A stretch of 64,000 bases of DNA. Origin: WHSW01 sp963846165 (GTDB taxonomy: Bacteria > Actinomycetota > Thermoleophilia > Solirubrobacterales > 70-9). The stretch spans positions 248,001-312,000 of the forward strand of contig CAWJUU010000005.1 in the NCBI GenBank assembly GCA_963846165.1, in the 5' to 3' direction. The notes under the pieces are model-generated. The model had not been told where the DNA came from. It worked only from the letters and a program-made list of their open reading frames with translations, and did no database searches. Positions 7,898 to 19,226 of this stretch are shown here, piece after piece. The position numbers and the translations under genes were made by a program. The first letter of the stretch is position 1; each line of letters begins with the position of its first letter.

Positions 7898-9257
7898 CTA
7901 CCCGAGCTCAGCCAACACCGCCCGCGCCGCTTCCTCGCCGGAGCCCACGGCGCCGTCCATGTAGCCGTTCCAGACCACGGCGGTCTCGGCGCCGGCCCAG
8001 TGGATCGGGCCGATCGGCTCGCGCAGCGCCGAGCCGTGGTCGGTCCAGGCGCCCGGCGGCATGAAGCCGCCGTAGCAGCCGCGCGACCACTCGTCGGCCC
8101 CCCAGGCGCGGTCGACGTAGTTCACCGGCTTGGCGGCCTCGGGGCCGAAGAAGCGCCCGAAGCACTCGGCGACCATCCGGCGACGCTCGGCCTGGGGCAG
8201 GTCGGCGGCCTCGCGGGCGGCGCGGCCCTCGAGGAAGCCGAGCAGCACCCCGGGCGAGCCGTCGGGCGGCGAGTTGTCGAAGCCGACAGAGACCGGGCCG
8301 CTGACGCTGGTGACCGCGCCCGAGAGCCCTCGATCGCGCCAGAACGGGCGCTCGTAGACAGCCATGCACTTGATCACGCTTCCCTGCGCCATCCGCTGGC
8401 GAGAGCCCTTCGCGCACCGCCGGCAGCGGCGGGTCGTAGGCGATCCGGCCGGCCAGCGTCGGTGGCACGGCGACGATCACGCGCCGGGCGCTCACCGTGA
8501 GCCGGTCCGAGACCACGGTCACGCCCGCGTCGCTGTGGCGGATCGCGCGTACGGGCGTCGCCAGCTCGACCACGGTGGAGCCGAGCTGCTCGGCCATCCG
8601 TCAGCGAGATCAGCTGCGTGCCGCCGACGACCCGGTCCTGCTGCGCACCGCCCTCGGCGTCGGTGAGGATCTCGATCGACCCCGCCGAGCGGATGTAGAA
8701 GAGGACGTGGAGCAGGGAGAGGTCGCGGGGCTCGGCGGCCCAGACCCCGATGATTGCCAGCCGCAGGATGTCGCGGGCGACCCCGGTGCGAACGTTGCGG
8801 CGCATCCAGGTCGCGAAGGTCTGCGAGTCCCAGTCGCCCGCCTTGGGCGCCCGCCAGGGCGCCTCGCGCGGCACCTCGGCCGCCATCCGGTTGAGCCTGC
8901 GCAGCAGCAGCCCGACCTCGGCCAGGCCAAGCGGGTTGACCTTCGGGATCGTCCCCGAGTAGCGCCCGAGGCGGCCCGGCGCTCGAACACGTTCGTCCCA
9001 GCGACGTGGGTTGGGAAGGTCTCGAGCCCCAGATCGGCGATCAGCGCCAGGATCCGGTCCTGGGTCGGGCCGACCCACTGGGCGCCGATCTCGACGACCT
9101 TGCCGTCGCCGATCGGCTCGTTGAGCGTCCGTCCTCCGACCCGGTCGCGCGCCTCGAGCACGACCACGTCGCGGCCGCCGGCGCGCAGCTCGCGCGCGGC
9201 CGCGAGCCCGGCCAACCCGGCCCCGACGACGACCACATCGGCATCCCGGCGCTCCAA
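7898..9257 (-). CDS. flavin monoamine oxidase, coding sequence broken by about three frameshifts
   Basis: FAD-dependent amine oxidase family (oxidative deamination, H2O2 produced). It starts VVVVGAGLAGLAAARELRAG (dinucleotide-binding motif), then LEARDRVGGRT and GAQWVGPTQDRI. The reading frame changes near 8960-8990, near 8600 and near 8390, yet similarity continues: KVNPLGLAEVGLLLRRL, ILRLAIIGVWAAEP, VIVAVPPTLAGRI, and the C-terminal HWAGAETAVVWNGYMDGAV with FAD contacts. A full-length protein of about 450 residues can be pieced together. Indel errors are more likely than a pseudogene because no other decay is seen, but neither is proven. Confidence 0.85.
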
Positions 9258-9327
9258 TCCGCGCCCGACCCTACCGACGCGTGACGGGGATCCGGAATCG
9301 ATCGTCTAGGGTTCCGCGCCGCCACCG

Positions 9328-10584
9328 ATGCGCTTCTACGAGTACGAGTCACGCCGGATAGTCGAGCGAGCCGGGATCCCGGTCACCGACTACGGCTTCT
9401 GCACCACCGCTTCCGAGGCTCGCGGGGCCGCGGAGCGAATCGACGGGCCGACCGTGATCAAGTCGCAGGTGCTGACCGGCGGGCGGATGAAGGCCGGCGG
9501 GGTCAAGTTCGCCGACACGCCGGAGGAGGCCGAGGCGCACGCGGCCGAGATCCTCGAGCTCGAGATCGGCGGCCACATGCCGGTCGGCGTGCTCGTCGAC
9601 CCGAAGGCAGAGATCGAGCAGGAGTACTACGCGGCGGTGCTCTGGGACGGGCGCGCGAAGCGGCCGATGATGCTGTTCAGCGACATGGGCGGGATCGACA
9701 TCGAGCAGGTCGCGGCCGAGCACCCCGACCACGTCGGGCGCGGGCATCTCTCGAACCTGCTCCCGATCGCCGACTTCGAGGCCAAGCAGACGATCGCGCG
9801 CTGCGGGATGACGGGCTCAGAGCTCAACCGCGCGACCGCTGTGCTCGCCAGGCTCGCCCGGCTCCAGCGCGACTGCGACATGACCCTGGCCGAAATCAAC
9901 CCGCTCGCCCGGCTCGCCGACGGCTCGTTCGTCGCCGTCGACGCGCACATGGAGATGGAGGACGAGGCGGTCGGGCGCCAGAAGCGGCTCCTCGGCGAGC
10001 TCGGGATCGACTCCGACGAGCCGCGCGAGCTGTATGAGCCGAGCGAGTTCGAGCGCAACGTGAAGGCGATCGACGCCGCCGATCACCGCGGCGTGATCCA
10101 GGGCAAGGATCACGGGTTTGCCGGGAACCTCGGGCTCGTGATCGGCGCCGGCGGGGGCTCGCTGACGCTCACCGACGCCGTCCGCTCCCAGGGCGGCAGG
10201 CCCGCCAACTACGCCGAGATCGGCGGCAACCCCTCGGTCTCGAAGTCGAAGGGCCTGGCGATTGAGGTGCTGCGCAAGGACGGGGTCGAGAAGATCGCGG
10301 TGATGATGTCGATCGTCTCCAACACCCGGGTCGACATCGTCGCCCGCGGCGTGATCAAGGCCTGTCTCGAGCTCGGCAAGGACCCGGCCGAGACGATCGC
10401 GGTCTTCCGCATCCCCGGCGCCTGGGAGGAGGAGGGCGCGAAGATCCTCGGCAAGTACGGGATCGAGTTCAACGACCGCTCGGTCTCGATGTGGGAGGCC
10501 GCCGGCACCGCGGTCTCCAAGATCCAAGGTCGTCCCTCAGTAGACCAGACCGCCCCCGGACGCGAAGCGGAGGAGGCGGGATGA
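9328..10584 (+). CDS. ATP-grasp acid-CoA ligase beta subunit (succinyl-CoA synthetase-like)
   Basis: Forms an acyl-CoA from a carboxylic acid, CoA and ATP with the alpha subunit downstream. 418 residues. The ATP-grasp domain is at residues 1-230 (VIKSQVLTGGRMKAGGVKF; metal-site ILEINP-type segment TLAEINPLARL; VDAHMEMED) and the CoA-ligase domain at 240-400 (GNLGLVIGAGGGSLTLTDA, YAEIGGNP, VMMSIVSNTRVD). It differs from canonical SucC, including a longer linker and no GGIKL start, so the acid may not be succinate; malate is one candidate given the lyase at 2.9 kb. ATGA overlap with the alpha gene. Confidence 0.82.
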   Translation: MRFYEYESRRIVERAGIPVTDYGFCTTASEARGAAERIDGPTVIKSQVLTGGRMKAGGVKFADTPEEAEAHAAEILELEIGGHMPVGVLVDPKAEIEQEYYAAVLWDGRAKRPMMLFSDMGGIDIEQVAAEHPDHVGRGHLSNLLPIADFEAKQTIARCGMTGSELNRATAVLARLARLQRDCDMTLAEINPLARLADGSFVAVDAHMEMEDEAVGRQKRLLGELGIDSDEPRELYEPSEFERNVKAIDAADHRGVIQGKDHGFAGNLGLVIGAGGGSLTLTDAVRSQGGRPANYAEIGGNPSVSKSKGLAIEVLRKDGVEKIAVMMSIVSNTRVDIVARGVIKACLELGKDPAETIAVFRIPGAWEEEGAKILGKYGIEFNDRSVSMWEAAGTAVSKIQGRPSVDQTAPGREAEEAG

Positions 10585-11498
10585 GCATTTTCCTCAGCGA
10601 AGACTTCACTTTCATCGTCCAGGGGATCACCGGCCGCGAGGCGGTCAACCTGACCCGCGAGTGCCTCGATTACGGCTCGAAGGTCGTCGGCGGGGTGACC
10701 CCGGGGCGCAAGGGGCGCGACGTCCACGGCGTGCCCGTCTTCGACACCGTCGAGCAGGCCGTCGCCGACCACGGCTCAACCCCCGACGGCGCCGTGGTCA
10801 CCGTGCCCCCGGCGTTCACCAAGGACGCGGTGCTCGAGGCGATCGAGAACGGGATCGGCCTGGTCGTCGTCGTCACCGAGCGGATCCCGCGCAGCGACGT
10901 CGCCCAGATGGTCGAGCTCGCGAACCTGCGCGGCGCCCGGATCATCGGCCCCAACTGCCTCGGCCTGATCGTGCCGGGCGTCTGCAAGATGGGCGGCATC
11001 GGCGGCCCCGCCAAGGACGCCGCGAAGGCGTACTCGCCCGGACCGATCGGGGTGATGTCGCGCTCGGGCGGGATGACGACCGAGATCTCCTCCTCGCTTA
11101 CGGCCGCCGGCCTCGGGGTCTCGACCGCGGTCTCGATCGGCGGCGACGCGATCATCGGCTCCACCTACGCCGAGCTGATGCCGCTGTTCGAAGCCGACGA
11201 GCAGACCGAGGCGATCGTGATCTACACCGAGCCCGGCGGCCGGATGGAGGCCGAGCTGGTCGATTGGCGCGAGCAGGTTGGCTCCGAGCTGCCGATCGTC
11301 GCCTTCATGGCCGGCAAGTTCATGGACGACGCCGAGATGCAGGGGATGAGCTTCGGGCACGCGGGCACGATCGTCGAGGGCAAGGAGGACTCGGCGAGCG
11401 AGAAGATCGCCCGGCTCGAGGCCGCCGGGATCCCAGTGGTCGAGCGGATCGACGAGATCCCGGACCGGGTCAAGCAAGCGCTCGGGGTGGCGGCGTGA
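10581..11498 (+). CDS. acid-CoA ligase alpha subunit (succinyl-CoA synthetase-like)
   Basis: 305 residues, start ATG sharing ATGA with the beta stop (longer frames to 10491 lie inside the beta gene). CoA-binding Rossmann domain with FIVQGITGREA and VGGVTPGRKG, then VVTERIPRSDV, IIGPNCLG, IGVMSRSGGMTTEI and, at about residue 260, the active-site His in SFGHAGTIVEG that carries the phosphoryl group. The protein length and order are those of SucD. It is made with the beta subunit and a ferredoxin in one operon by overlapping stops and starts. Confidence 0.84.
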   Translation: MSIFLSEDFTFIVQGITGREAVNLTRECLDYGSKVVGGVTPGRKGRDVHGVPVFDTVEQAVADHGSTPDGAVVTVPPAFTKDAVLEAIENGIGLVVVVTERIPRSDVAQMVELANLRGARIIGPNCLGLIVPGVCKMGGIGGPAKDAAKAYSPGPIGVMSRSGGMTTEISSSLTAAGLGVSTAVSIGGDAIIGSTYAELMPLFEADEQTEAIVIYTEPGGRMEAELVDWREQVGSELPIVAFMAGKFMDDAEMQGMSFGHAGTIVEGKEDSASEKIARLEAAGIPVVERIDEIPDRVKQALGVAA

Positions 11499-11740
11499 GC
11501 GAGCTGTGCGGCATCTTCATCGAGGTCGAGGTCTCAGACGCGGTCGCCTCCGACCCCGCGCTCGCGCGCAAGCTCGAGGAGGTCTGCCCGGTGGACATCT
11601 TCAAGGACGCCGGCGGGCGGGTCGAGACCGTGCGCGAGAACCTCGACGAGTGCGTGCTCTGCGAGCTCTGCCTCGAGGCGGCGCCGCCCGGGGGCGTCGT
11701 GGTCCGCAAGCTCTACGACGACACCGAGCTGCGGCGCTGA
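11495..11740 (+). CDS. small FixX-like 4Fe-4S ferredoxin
   Basis: 81 residues from GTG, overlapping the alpha-ligase stop by GTGA. It has five Cys: one near the N-terminus, one in VCPVDIF, and three in ECVLCELCLEAAP. The last three plus the CP Cys give the four ligands of one 4Fe-4S cluster in the way FixX-type proteins do; the fourth position of an ordinary CxxCxxCxxxCP motif is Ala here. Tight coupling to an acid-CoA ligase suggests that a redox step on the acyl-CoA or the acid is part of the same pathway. The redox partner is unknown. Confidence 0.75.
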   Translation: MSELCGIFIEVEVSDAVASDPALARKLEEVCPVDIFKDAGGRVETVRENLDECVLCELCLEAAPPGGVVVRKLYDDTELRR

Positions 11741-11742
11741 CG

Positions 11743-12177
11743 ATGCGCACCTGGCCATACGCGATCATCGCGGCCGGCCTGCTCTCCCTCGCTCTCATTG
11801 GGCCGGGTATGGCGGAAAAGCCCGAGCCCAAGCCCAAGCCGAAGCCGAAGCTCGAGCTGCTGACCGAGACGCAGGAGGCCGTGCTCCGCAACGAGGCGGT
11901 CAAGGTCGAGGTCCGGTCGAAGCGCGGCGACGAGGCGCGCGTCAAGGCCCGGCTCGTGGTCGACGGCTTCCCCGAGGACTACAGCTTTTGGCTCGGCCCC
12001 GAGTCGCGGCGGCTGCGCCACAACGAGGCGCGGGCGAGGCTCGATCTGAGCGCCCGCCAGCAGGAGGTGCTGGCGTTCGCCGAGCAGGCCTGCGACGGGG
12101 CGACCCTCCGGCTGCACGCCAAGGCGGCACGTCGCGCCGCGAACCTGAGCGCACCGCTGCCGCCCAAGGGCTGCTAG
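11743..12177 (+). CDS. small exported protein with KP repeat
   Basis: 144 residues. A signal peptide (YAIIAAGLLSLALIGPGMA, residues 6-24) is followed by a Lys-Pro run (EKPEPKPKPKPK), which is common as a wall-spanning or spacer segment. The remaining 105 residues are charged, with one Cys at EQACDG and one at the C-terminus (KGC). I recognise no domain. The start is 2 bp after the ferredoxin stop, so it may belong to that operon. Function unknown. Confidence 0.65.
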   Translation: MRTWPYAIIAAGLLSLALIGPGMAEKPEPKPKPKPKLELLTETQEAVLRNEAVKVEVRSKRGDEARVKARLVVDGFPEDYSFWLGPESRRLRHNEARARLDLSARQQEVLAFAEQACDGATLRLHAKAARRAANLSAPLPPKGC

Positions 12178-12182
12178 CGGGA

Positions 12183-13646
12183 GTGAACTTCGTCGAGGAC
12201 GTGCTCGAGCGGTTCCCGGCGTCGAAGCCGGCGCTGCTGGGGATCTCTCGCGAGGGCGAGCGGCGGGTCTGGCATTTCGGCGAGTTGATCGCGATGTCGG
12301 CGGGTCTCTCCGGAGCGCTGGCGGCACGCGGGGTCGGCCGTGGCGACGTGGTCATGACCCTGGTCGGAAACCGGGTCGAGTGGGTGCTGACGATGCTCGC
12401 ATGCTGGCGGATGGGCGCGGTGGCGCTTCCGTGCAACACCCAGCTTCGCCGCAGCGACCTCGAGCTTCGTGCGGCCGTGACCGGCCCGGTCGTCTGCGTG
12501 GGCGAGGAGGCGCTGCTAGAGGAGCTTCCCGCGGGCATCGAGGTGATGACGATGGCCGACGTCGCCGCGGCGCTCGACGAGGATCGCGCCCAGGAGACGC
12601 CGGTCGAGCCCTCCGACCTCGGCCCCGATGACCCGGCGCTGATCGTGTTCACGTCGGGAACCACCGGCGCCCCGAGGGCGGCGCTGCACGCTCAGCGCTA
12701 TCTCCCGGGCCAGCGGGCGCAGGCCGAGCACTGGCTCGGCGCGCGCGACGGCGAGCTGGTCTGGTGCACGACCGCGACCGGGTGGTCGAAGTCGGCGCGC
12801 AACGTCTTCGTCGCCCCGTGGCTCTGCGGCGCCGCGGCGATGATCGTCGAGGGGCGTTTCGAGCCCGCGGAGCGACTCGAGTTGGTCGAGCGCGAGCGCG
12901 TCAACGTCCTCTGCCAGGCGCCGACCGAATACCGGGCGCTGGCCAAGCGCGCCGAGCTGCGGCCGCTGCCCTCGATGCGCCGCATGGTCTCGGCCGGCGA
13001 GGCGCTGAACCCGGAGGTGATCTCGGCCTGGCGCGAGGCGACGGGGCTCGAGATCTGCGACGGCTACGGCCAGACCGAGACCGGGCACCTGACCGGCAAC
13101 CTCGCCGGCGACGAGGTGCGCGCCGGGTCGATGGGCCGGGCGCTGCCGGGGCTCGAGCTGCGGATTGCCGACGGAGACGAGCTCCAGGTCCGGGTCGCGA
13201 GCTGCCCGACCTTCTTCGCTCGCTACCTCGACGCCGAGCCGTTCGAGGACGAGTGGTGGCCGACAGGCGACATCGTCCGAGCCGACGGCGACGGCTACCT
13301 CTGGTACGAGGGCCGCAACGACGACCTGATCCTCTCCGCCGGCTACCGGATCGGGCCCTTCGAGGTCGAGTCGGCGCTGCTCAGCCACCCCGCGGTCGCC
13401 GACGCGGCCGCCGTCGGTGCGCCCGACCCCGAACGCGGCTCGATCGTGCGCGCGATCGTCGTCCTGCGCGACGGCGAGGGCTCGGACGCGCTCGCGCGGG
13501 AGCTCCAGGAGCACGTTAAATCTGTCACCGCCCCCTACAAGTACCCGCGCATCGTCGAGTTCGCCGCCGAGCTGCCGAGGACGGCGAGCGGGAAGATCAA
13601 GCGGGCGGAGCTGCGCGCGCCCGAGAGGGAGAAAAAGGTGCGGTAG
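12183..13646 (+). CDS. AMP-forming acyl-CoA synthetase (medium-chain ACS-like)
   Basis: Activates a carboxylic acid to acyl-AMP and then acyl-CoA. 487 residues from a GTG at 12183, five bases after the previous stop. Adenylate-forming motifs in order: IVFTSGTTGAPRAALH (A3; the common Lys is Arg), GYGQTETG (A5), WWPTGDIVRADGDGYLWYEG (A7), GRNDDLILSAGYRIGPFEVE (A8) and the C-terminal TASGKIKRAEL with the catalytic Lys (A10). The A8 wording (YRIGPFEVES) is like the medium-chain/MACS group. Substrate not determined. Confidence 0.88.
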   Translation: MNFVEDVLERFPASKPALLGISREGERRVWHFGELIAMSAGLSGALAARGVGRGDVVMTLVGNRVEWVLTMLACWRMGAVALPCNTQLRRSDLELRAAVTGPVVCVGEEALLEELPAGIEVMTMADVAAALDEDRAQETPVEPSDLGPDDPALIVFTSGTTGAPRAALHAQRYLPGQRAQAEHWLGARDGELVWCTTATGWSKSARNVFVAPWLCGAAAMIVEGRFEPAERLELVERERVNVLCQAPTEYRALAKRAELRPLPSMRRMVSAGEALNPEVISAWREATGLEICDGYGQTETGHLTGNLAGDEVRAGSMGRALPGLELRIADGDELQVRVASCPTFFARYLDAEPFEDEWWPTGDIVRADGDGYLWYEGRNDDLILSAGYRIGPFEVESALLSHPAVADAAAVGAPDPERGSIVRAIVVLRDGEGSDALARELQEHVKSVTAPYKYPRIVEFAAELPRTASGKIKRAELRAPEREKKVR

Positions 13647-13692
13647 GACGTCGCGCCGAAACGCAGGCGCCACCTCGTAACGTCAGTGGGCG

Positions 13693-15012
13693 ATGCCCAC
13701 GCCCCGTTCGATCCAGCGGACCTACCTGATCCTGATGCTGGGCAACACCCTGGCGGCGTCGTTCATCTGGGGGATCAACACGATCTTCCTGCTCGACGCG
13801 GGCCTCTCGAACGCCGAAGCCTTCGCCGCCAACGCCTTCTTCACCGCGGGGATGGTGATCTTCGAGGTCCCGACGGGCGTCGTCGCCGACACGATCGGCC
13901 GGCGGACCTCGTACCTGCTCGGGACCGTGACCCTGACCGCCTCGACCGTTCTCTACGTGCTCCTGTGGCAGGTCGAGGCGCCGTTCTGGGAGTGGGCGGG
14001 CGCGTCGATGCTGCTCGGCCTCGGGTTCACGTTCTTCTCCGGCGCGGTCGAGGCCTGGCTCGTCGACGCGCTCGCCGCGACCGGCTTCGACGGCGACCTC
14101 GAGTCGGTCTTCGGGCGAGGGCAGATCGTCTCCGGGATCGCGATGCTGACCGGGTCGGTCAGCGGCGGCCTGATCGCTCAGGCGACCAGCCTCGGGGTCC
14201 CGTTCGTGGTCCGGGCAGCGGTCCTCGCGGCGATGTTCGTGATCGCCTTCCGGCTCATGCACGACGTCGGCTTCAGCCCGGAAAAGGGCCAGCGGCCCGT
14301 GGCCGAGATGCGCAAGATCACCGCCGACTCGATCGAGTACGGCTGGCGCGTGCCGGCGGTCAAGTGGCTGATGCTGAGCTCGCTGTTCAGCGGCGGCGTC
14401 GGCTTCTACGCCTTCTATGCCCTGCAGCCCTACCTGCTCGAGCTCTACGGCGACCCGACCGCCTACTCGGTCGCCGGCCTGGTGGCGGCGATCGTCGCCG
14501 GCGCCCAGATCCTCGGTGGGATCGCAGCGCCTCGAATCCGCCGGCTCTTTCACCGCCGAACGTCGGCGCTGCTCGGGATGTCGACCCTCGGGATCGCAAC
14601 GCTGGCGCTGATCGGGGTGATCGAGGTGTTCGCGGCGGTGATCGCGCTGATCGTCGTCTGGGGCCTCCTGTTCGCTGCCGAGATGCCGATCCGCCAGGCC
14701 TACATCAACGGGATGATCCCCTCGAAGCAGCGAGCGACGATCCTCTCCTTCGACTCCCTGATGAGCTCTGCCGGGGGCGTCTGGGCGCAGCCCGTCCTCG
14801 GTCGCTCGGCCGACGTCTGGGGCTACGCGCCGTCCTACCTGCTCAGCGCCGGCATCGCCGCGATCGCGCTGCCGTTCATCTGGCTGTCCCGACGCGAGCG
14901 CAACCCCGCCGACACCATGGTGGGCGCGCCCGCTGAGCCGGAGACCGCGGCGCCCTGGCCGGCCGACCATCAACCTGCCCCCGCCGTCGCGGCGCGCCCG
15001 ACCGACTGCTGA
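13693..15012 (+). CDS. MFS transporter, 12 membrane segments
   Basis: 439 residues of an inner-membrane secondary transporter. The motif between TM2 and TM3 is present as GVVADTIGRRTSYLLG. Hydrophobic segments follow in the usual 6+6 order with a central charged loop (about residues 190-215, FSPEKGQRPVAEMRK). The acid Asp/Glu pattern of TM1 (NTIFLLDAGLS) is like drug or unknown-substrate exporters. Its stop is adjacent to the stop of the convergent acetyl-CoA synthetase gene. The substrate is unknown. Confidence 0.87.
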   Translation: MPTPRSIQRTYLILMLGNTLAASFIWGINTIFLLDAGLSNAEAFAANAFFTAGMVIFEVPTGVVADTIGRRTSYLLGTVTLTASTVLYVLLWQVEAPFWEWAGASMLLGLGFTFFSGAVEAWLVDALAATGFDGDLESVFGRGQIVSGIAMLTGSVSGGLIAQATSLGVPFVVRAAVLAAMFVIAFRLMHDVGFSPEKGQRPVAEMRKITADSIEYGWRVPAVKWLMLSSLFSGGVGFYAFYALQPYLLELYGDPTAYSVAGLVAAIVAGAQILGGIAAPRIRRLFHRRTSALLGMSTLGIATLALIGVIEVFAAVIALIVVWGLLFAAEMPIRQAYINGMIPSKQRATILSFDSLMSSAGGVWAQPVLGRSADVWGYAPSYLLSAGIAAIALPFIWLSRRERNPADTMVGAPAEPETAAPWPADHQPAPAVAARPTDC

Positions 15013-16998
<1,986 letters not shown>

Positions 16999-17060
16999 CG
17001 CTCCTCCTGTCAACGGATTGCCTCGGCCGCAGCCACAGCAGGCACGCTATCTATTGCGGG

Positions 17061-18242
17061 GTGTCGTTCCTCACCGAGCGCCTCTCCACCGCTCAGGCCG
17101 CGTTTGCCGGGATCTTCGTCGTCACCGGCCTCGGCCTGCTCTCGGTCGGCGCGACGCTGCCGGTCCTGCCGCGCTACGTCACCGGGCCGCTCGACGGCGG
17201 CGACGATCGAGGTCGGGATCGTCACCGGCGCCTTCGCGGTCACCGGGCTCGCCTGCCGGCCGCTCGCCGGGCATCTCGCCGATCGCCGCGGTCGCAAGCG
17301 GGTGGTCGTCCTCGGCTCGCTCGCGACGGCGATCTCGGGGCTGCTGCTGTTCGTCCCCGCAGGCGTACCCGGGCTGATCGTCTCGAGGCTTTTTCTCGGC
17401 GCCGGCGAGGGTGCCGTCTACACCGCGGGCTCGGCCTGGATCGTCGACCTCGCGCCGCCCGAGCGCCGCGGGCGGATCATCGGCCTCTACGGGCTCGCGA
17501 TCTGGGGCGGGCTCGCGCTCGGCCCGCCGCTCGGCGAGCTGATCCTGCAGGCGTCGAGCTTCGAGATGGTCTGGGCCTTCGCGACCGCGGCACCGCTGCT
17601 CGGAGCGCTGGTGGCGATCCGGATCCGGAGAGCGCTTCACGCCGCGCGCCGACCTCCAGTACGAGCGGCGGCTGCTCGCGCGCGAGGCGCTACGACCGGG
17701 GATCGGGCTTTCGCTGGCGATCGTCGGCTACGCCGCGATGGCGGCCTTCGTCGTCCTGCATCTCGACGAGCGCGCAGATCGGACACGGCGCCGCCGTGTT
17801 CGCCGCGTTCGCGGCGACCGTCGTCGCGACGCGGATCCTCGGCGGCTGGCTGCCCGACCGCTACGGGCCGATCCCCTGCGCGGTCGGCGCCGGCCTCGTC
17901 GAGGCCGCCGGCCTGCTGACGATCGCCGGCTCGGAATCGATCGCGGCCGCGATCATCGGCGCGGTCGCGATGGGAGCCGGTTTCTCGCTGCTGTTTCCCT
18001 CGCTGGCGCTGCTGGTCGTCAACCGCGTGCCGGTCGAGCGACGCGGGGTCGCGATGGGCACGTTCACCGCCTTCTTCGACCTCGGGATGGGCATCGGTGG
18101 CCCGCTGACGGGCGCCGCTGCCGCGCTCGGCGGCTACTCGGCGGCGTTTGTGCTCGCGGCGGCGTGCGCCGTCGGCACGGTGATGGTCGCCCTGTCTCTC
18201 AGAAGAGTCTCGGCTGCGCTGCCGGCGCCGGCTCCTCCCTAG
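17061..18242 (+). CDS. MFS transporter, coding sequence broken by about three frameshifts
   Basis: About 390 residues can be reconstructed from a GTG at 17061: TAQAAFAGIFVVTGLGLLSV (TM1), then GHLADRRGRKRVVVLGSLAT (TM2-3 motif), SRLFLGAGEGAVYTAGSAW, ERRGRIIGLYGLAIWGG, and at the end FSLLFPSLALLVVNRVP. The frame changes near 17205, 17640 and 17775, each explained by one extra base. Twelve hydrophobic segments result, as in drug/metabolite exporters. The stop shares CTAG with the convergent radical SAM gene. Confidence 0.82.
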   Translation: MSFLTERLSTAQAAFAGIFVVTGLGLLSVGATLPVLPRYVTGPLDGGDDRGRDRHRRLRGHRARLPAARRASRRSPRSQAGGRPRLARDGDLGAAAVRPRRRTRADRLEAFSRRRRGCRLHRGLGLDRRPRAARAPRADHRPLRARDLGRARARPAARRADPAGVELRDGLGLRDRGTAARSAGGDPDPESASRRAPTSSTSGGCSRARRYDRGSGFRWRSSATPRWRPSSSCISTSAQIGHGAAVFAAFAATVVATRILGGWLPDRYGPIPCAVGAGLVEAAGLLTIAGSESIAAAIIGAVAMGAGFSLLFPSLALLVVNRVPVERRGVAMGTFTAFFDLGMGIGGPLTGAAAALGGYSAAFVLAAACAVGTVMVALSLRRVSAALPAPAPP

Positions 18243-19225
18243 CGGCCGCCGCCGCGGCGGCCTCGTGCCCGGTCGCGGTCTCGGCCCGGAACCTGCGCGG
18301 CGCTCGAGCCGCCGCGCGCCAGCTTCGACAGCCGTCTGCCCTCGTCGCGTGGCAGGTAGGCACCGCGCCGGTAGAGCTCCTCGTAGCGGCCGACGAGGTC
18401 GGGGCGGTACTGACGCAGCCAGTCAAACCAGATCTCGCGCACCTCGCCGCGCAGGTGCAGTCCGACCCCGCCGATGCTCTGCGCCCCCGCCTCCCCGAGC
18501 AGCCCGAGCAGCTCCGAGACCTGCCTCGGGTCGTCGTTTATGCCCGGCATCAGCGGCGCAATCAGGACGCCGGTAGGGATGCCGTTGCGCGCCAGCTCGG
18601 CGACCGCCTCGATCCGCTTGCGCGGGTGCGGCGTATGCGGCTCGGTCGCCCGCCAGGCCTTCTCCTCGAGGGTCGGGATCGAGAGGTTGGCGACGAACTC
18701 CGTTCGCTCGGCGAGCTCTCGGAAGAGGTCGAGATCGCGCAGCAGCAGCGGCGACTTGGTCAGCACCGAGCACGGGTTGCGAAAGTCCCGCATCGCCTCC
18801 CAGATCCCCGGCATCAGGCGGTAGCGCCCCTCTACCCACTGGTAGGGGTCGGTGTTGGTCCCGAGCGCGACGTGATCGCCCTTCCACGACTGCCTCCGGA
18901 GCTCCGCGCGCACGAGCTCGGGGACGTTGACCTTGACCACGATCTCGCGCTCGAAGTCCTCGCGCGCGTTGAGGTCGAGATAGGTGTGGGTCGGGCGGGC
19001 GAAGCAGTAGACACACGCGTGCGTGCACCCGCGGAAGGGGTTGATCGTCCAGCGGAACGGCATGCGCGACCGCTCCGGCACCTTGTTGATCGCCGAGCGC
19101 GCCTCCACCTCGTGAAAGCGGATCCCGAGCGCCTCCGGAACGTCGAAGGTCCGAACCGTGGACTCACCCATCCCGGGCAGCAGCCCCTGCGTGCTTGCTC
19201 CTTTCTCGAGGTTGTCCCAACGCAT
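18239..19225 (-). CDS. radical SAM protein of the Rv2578c / spore-photolyase-like family
   Basis: 328 residues starting MRWDNLEKG. The radical SAM Cys triplet is C67/C71/C74 in GCTHACVYCFARPTH, preceded by WTINPFRG. The family is related to spore photoproduct lyase (SplB) and includes mycobacterial Rv2578c, which I recall as an SOS gene. The chemistry is unknown; repair of a DNA lesion is the attractive reading. ATG 19225 is preferred over ATG 19243 because a LexA box lies between them and no Shine-Dalgarno is seen, as for a leaderless mRNA. The C-terminus is Arg/Gly-rich. Confidence 0.85.
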   Translation of the reverse strand: MRWDNLEKGASTQGLLPGMGESTVRTFDVPEALGIRFHEVEARSAINKVPERSRMPFRWTINPFRGCTHACVYCFARPTHTYLDLNAREDFEREIVVKVNVPELVRAELRRQSWKGDHVALGTNTDPYQWVEGRYRLMPGIWEAMRDFRNPCSVLTKSPLLLRDLDLFRELAERTEFVANLSIPTLEEKAWRATEPHTPHPRKRIEAVAELARNGIPTGVLIAPLMPGINDDPRQVSELLGLLGEAGAQSIGGVGLHLRGEVREIWFDWLRQYRPDLVGRYEELYRRGAYLPRDEGRRLSKLARGGSSAAQVPGRDRDRARGRRGGGR

Positions 19226-19226
19226 A

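Noticed and set aside
13597..14973. A 458-codon minus-strand frame
   Set aside because: Antisense to the MFS transporter; translation is Asp/Arg/Gly/His-rich with no fold.
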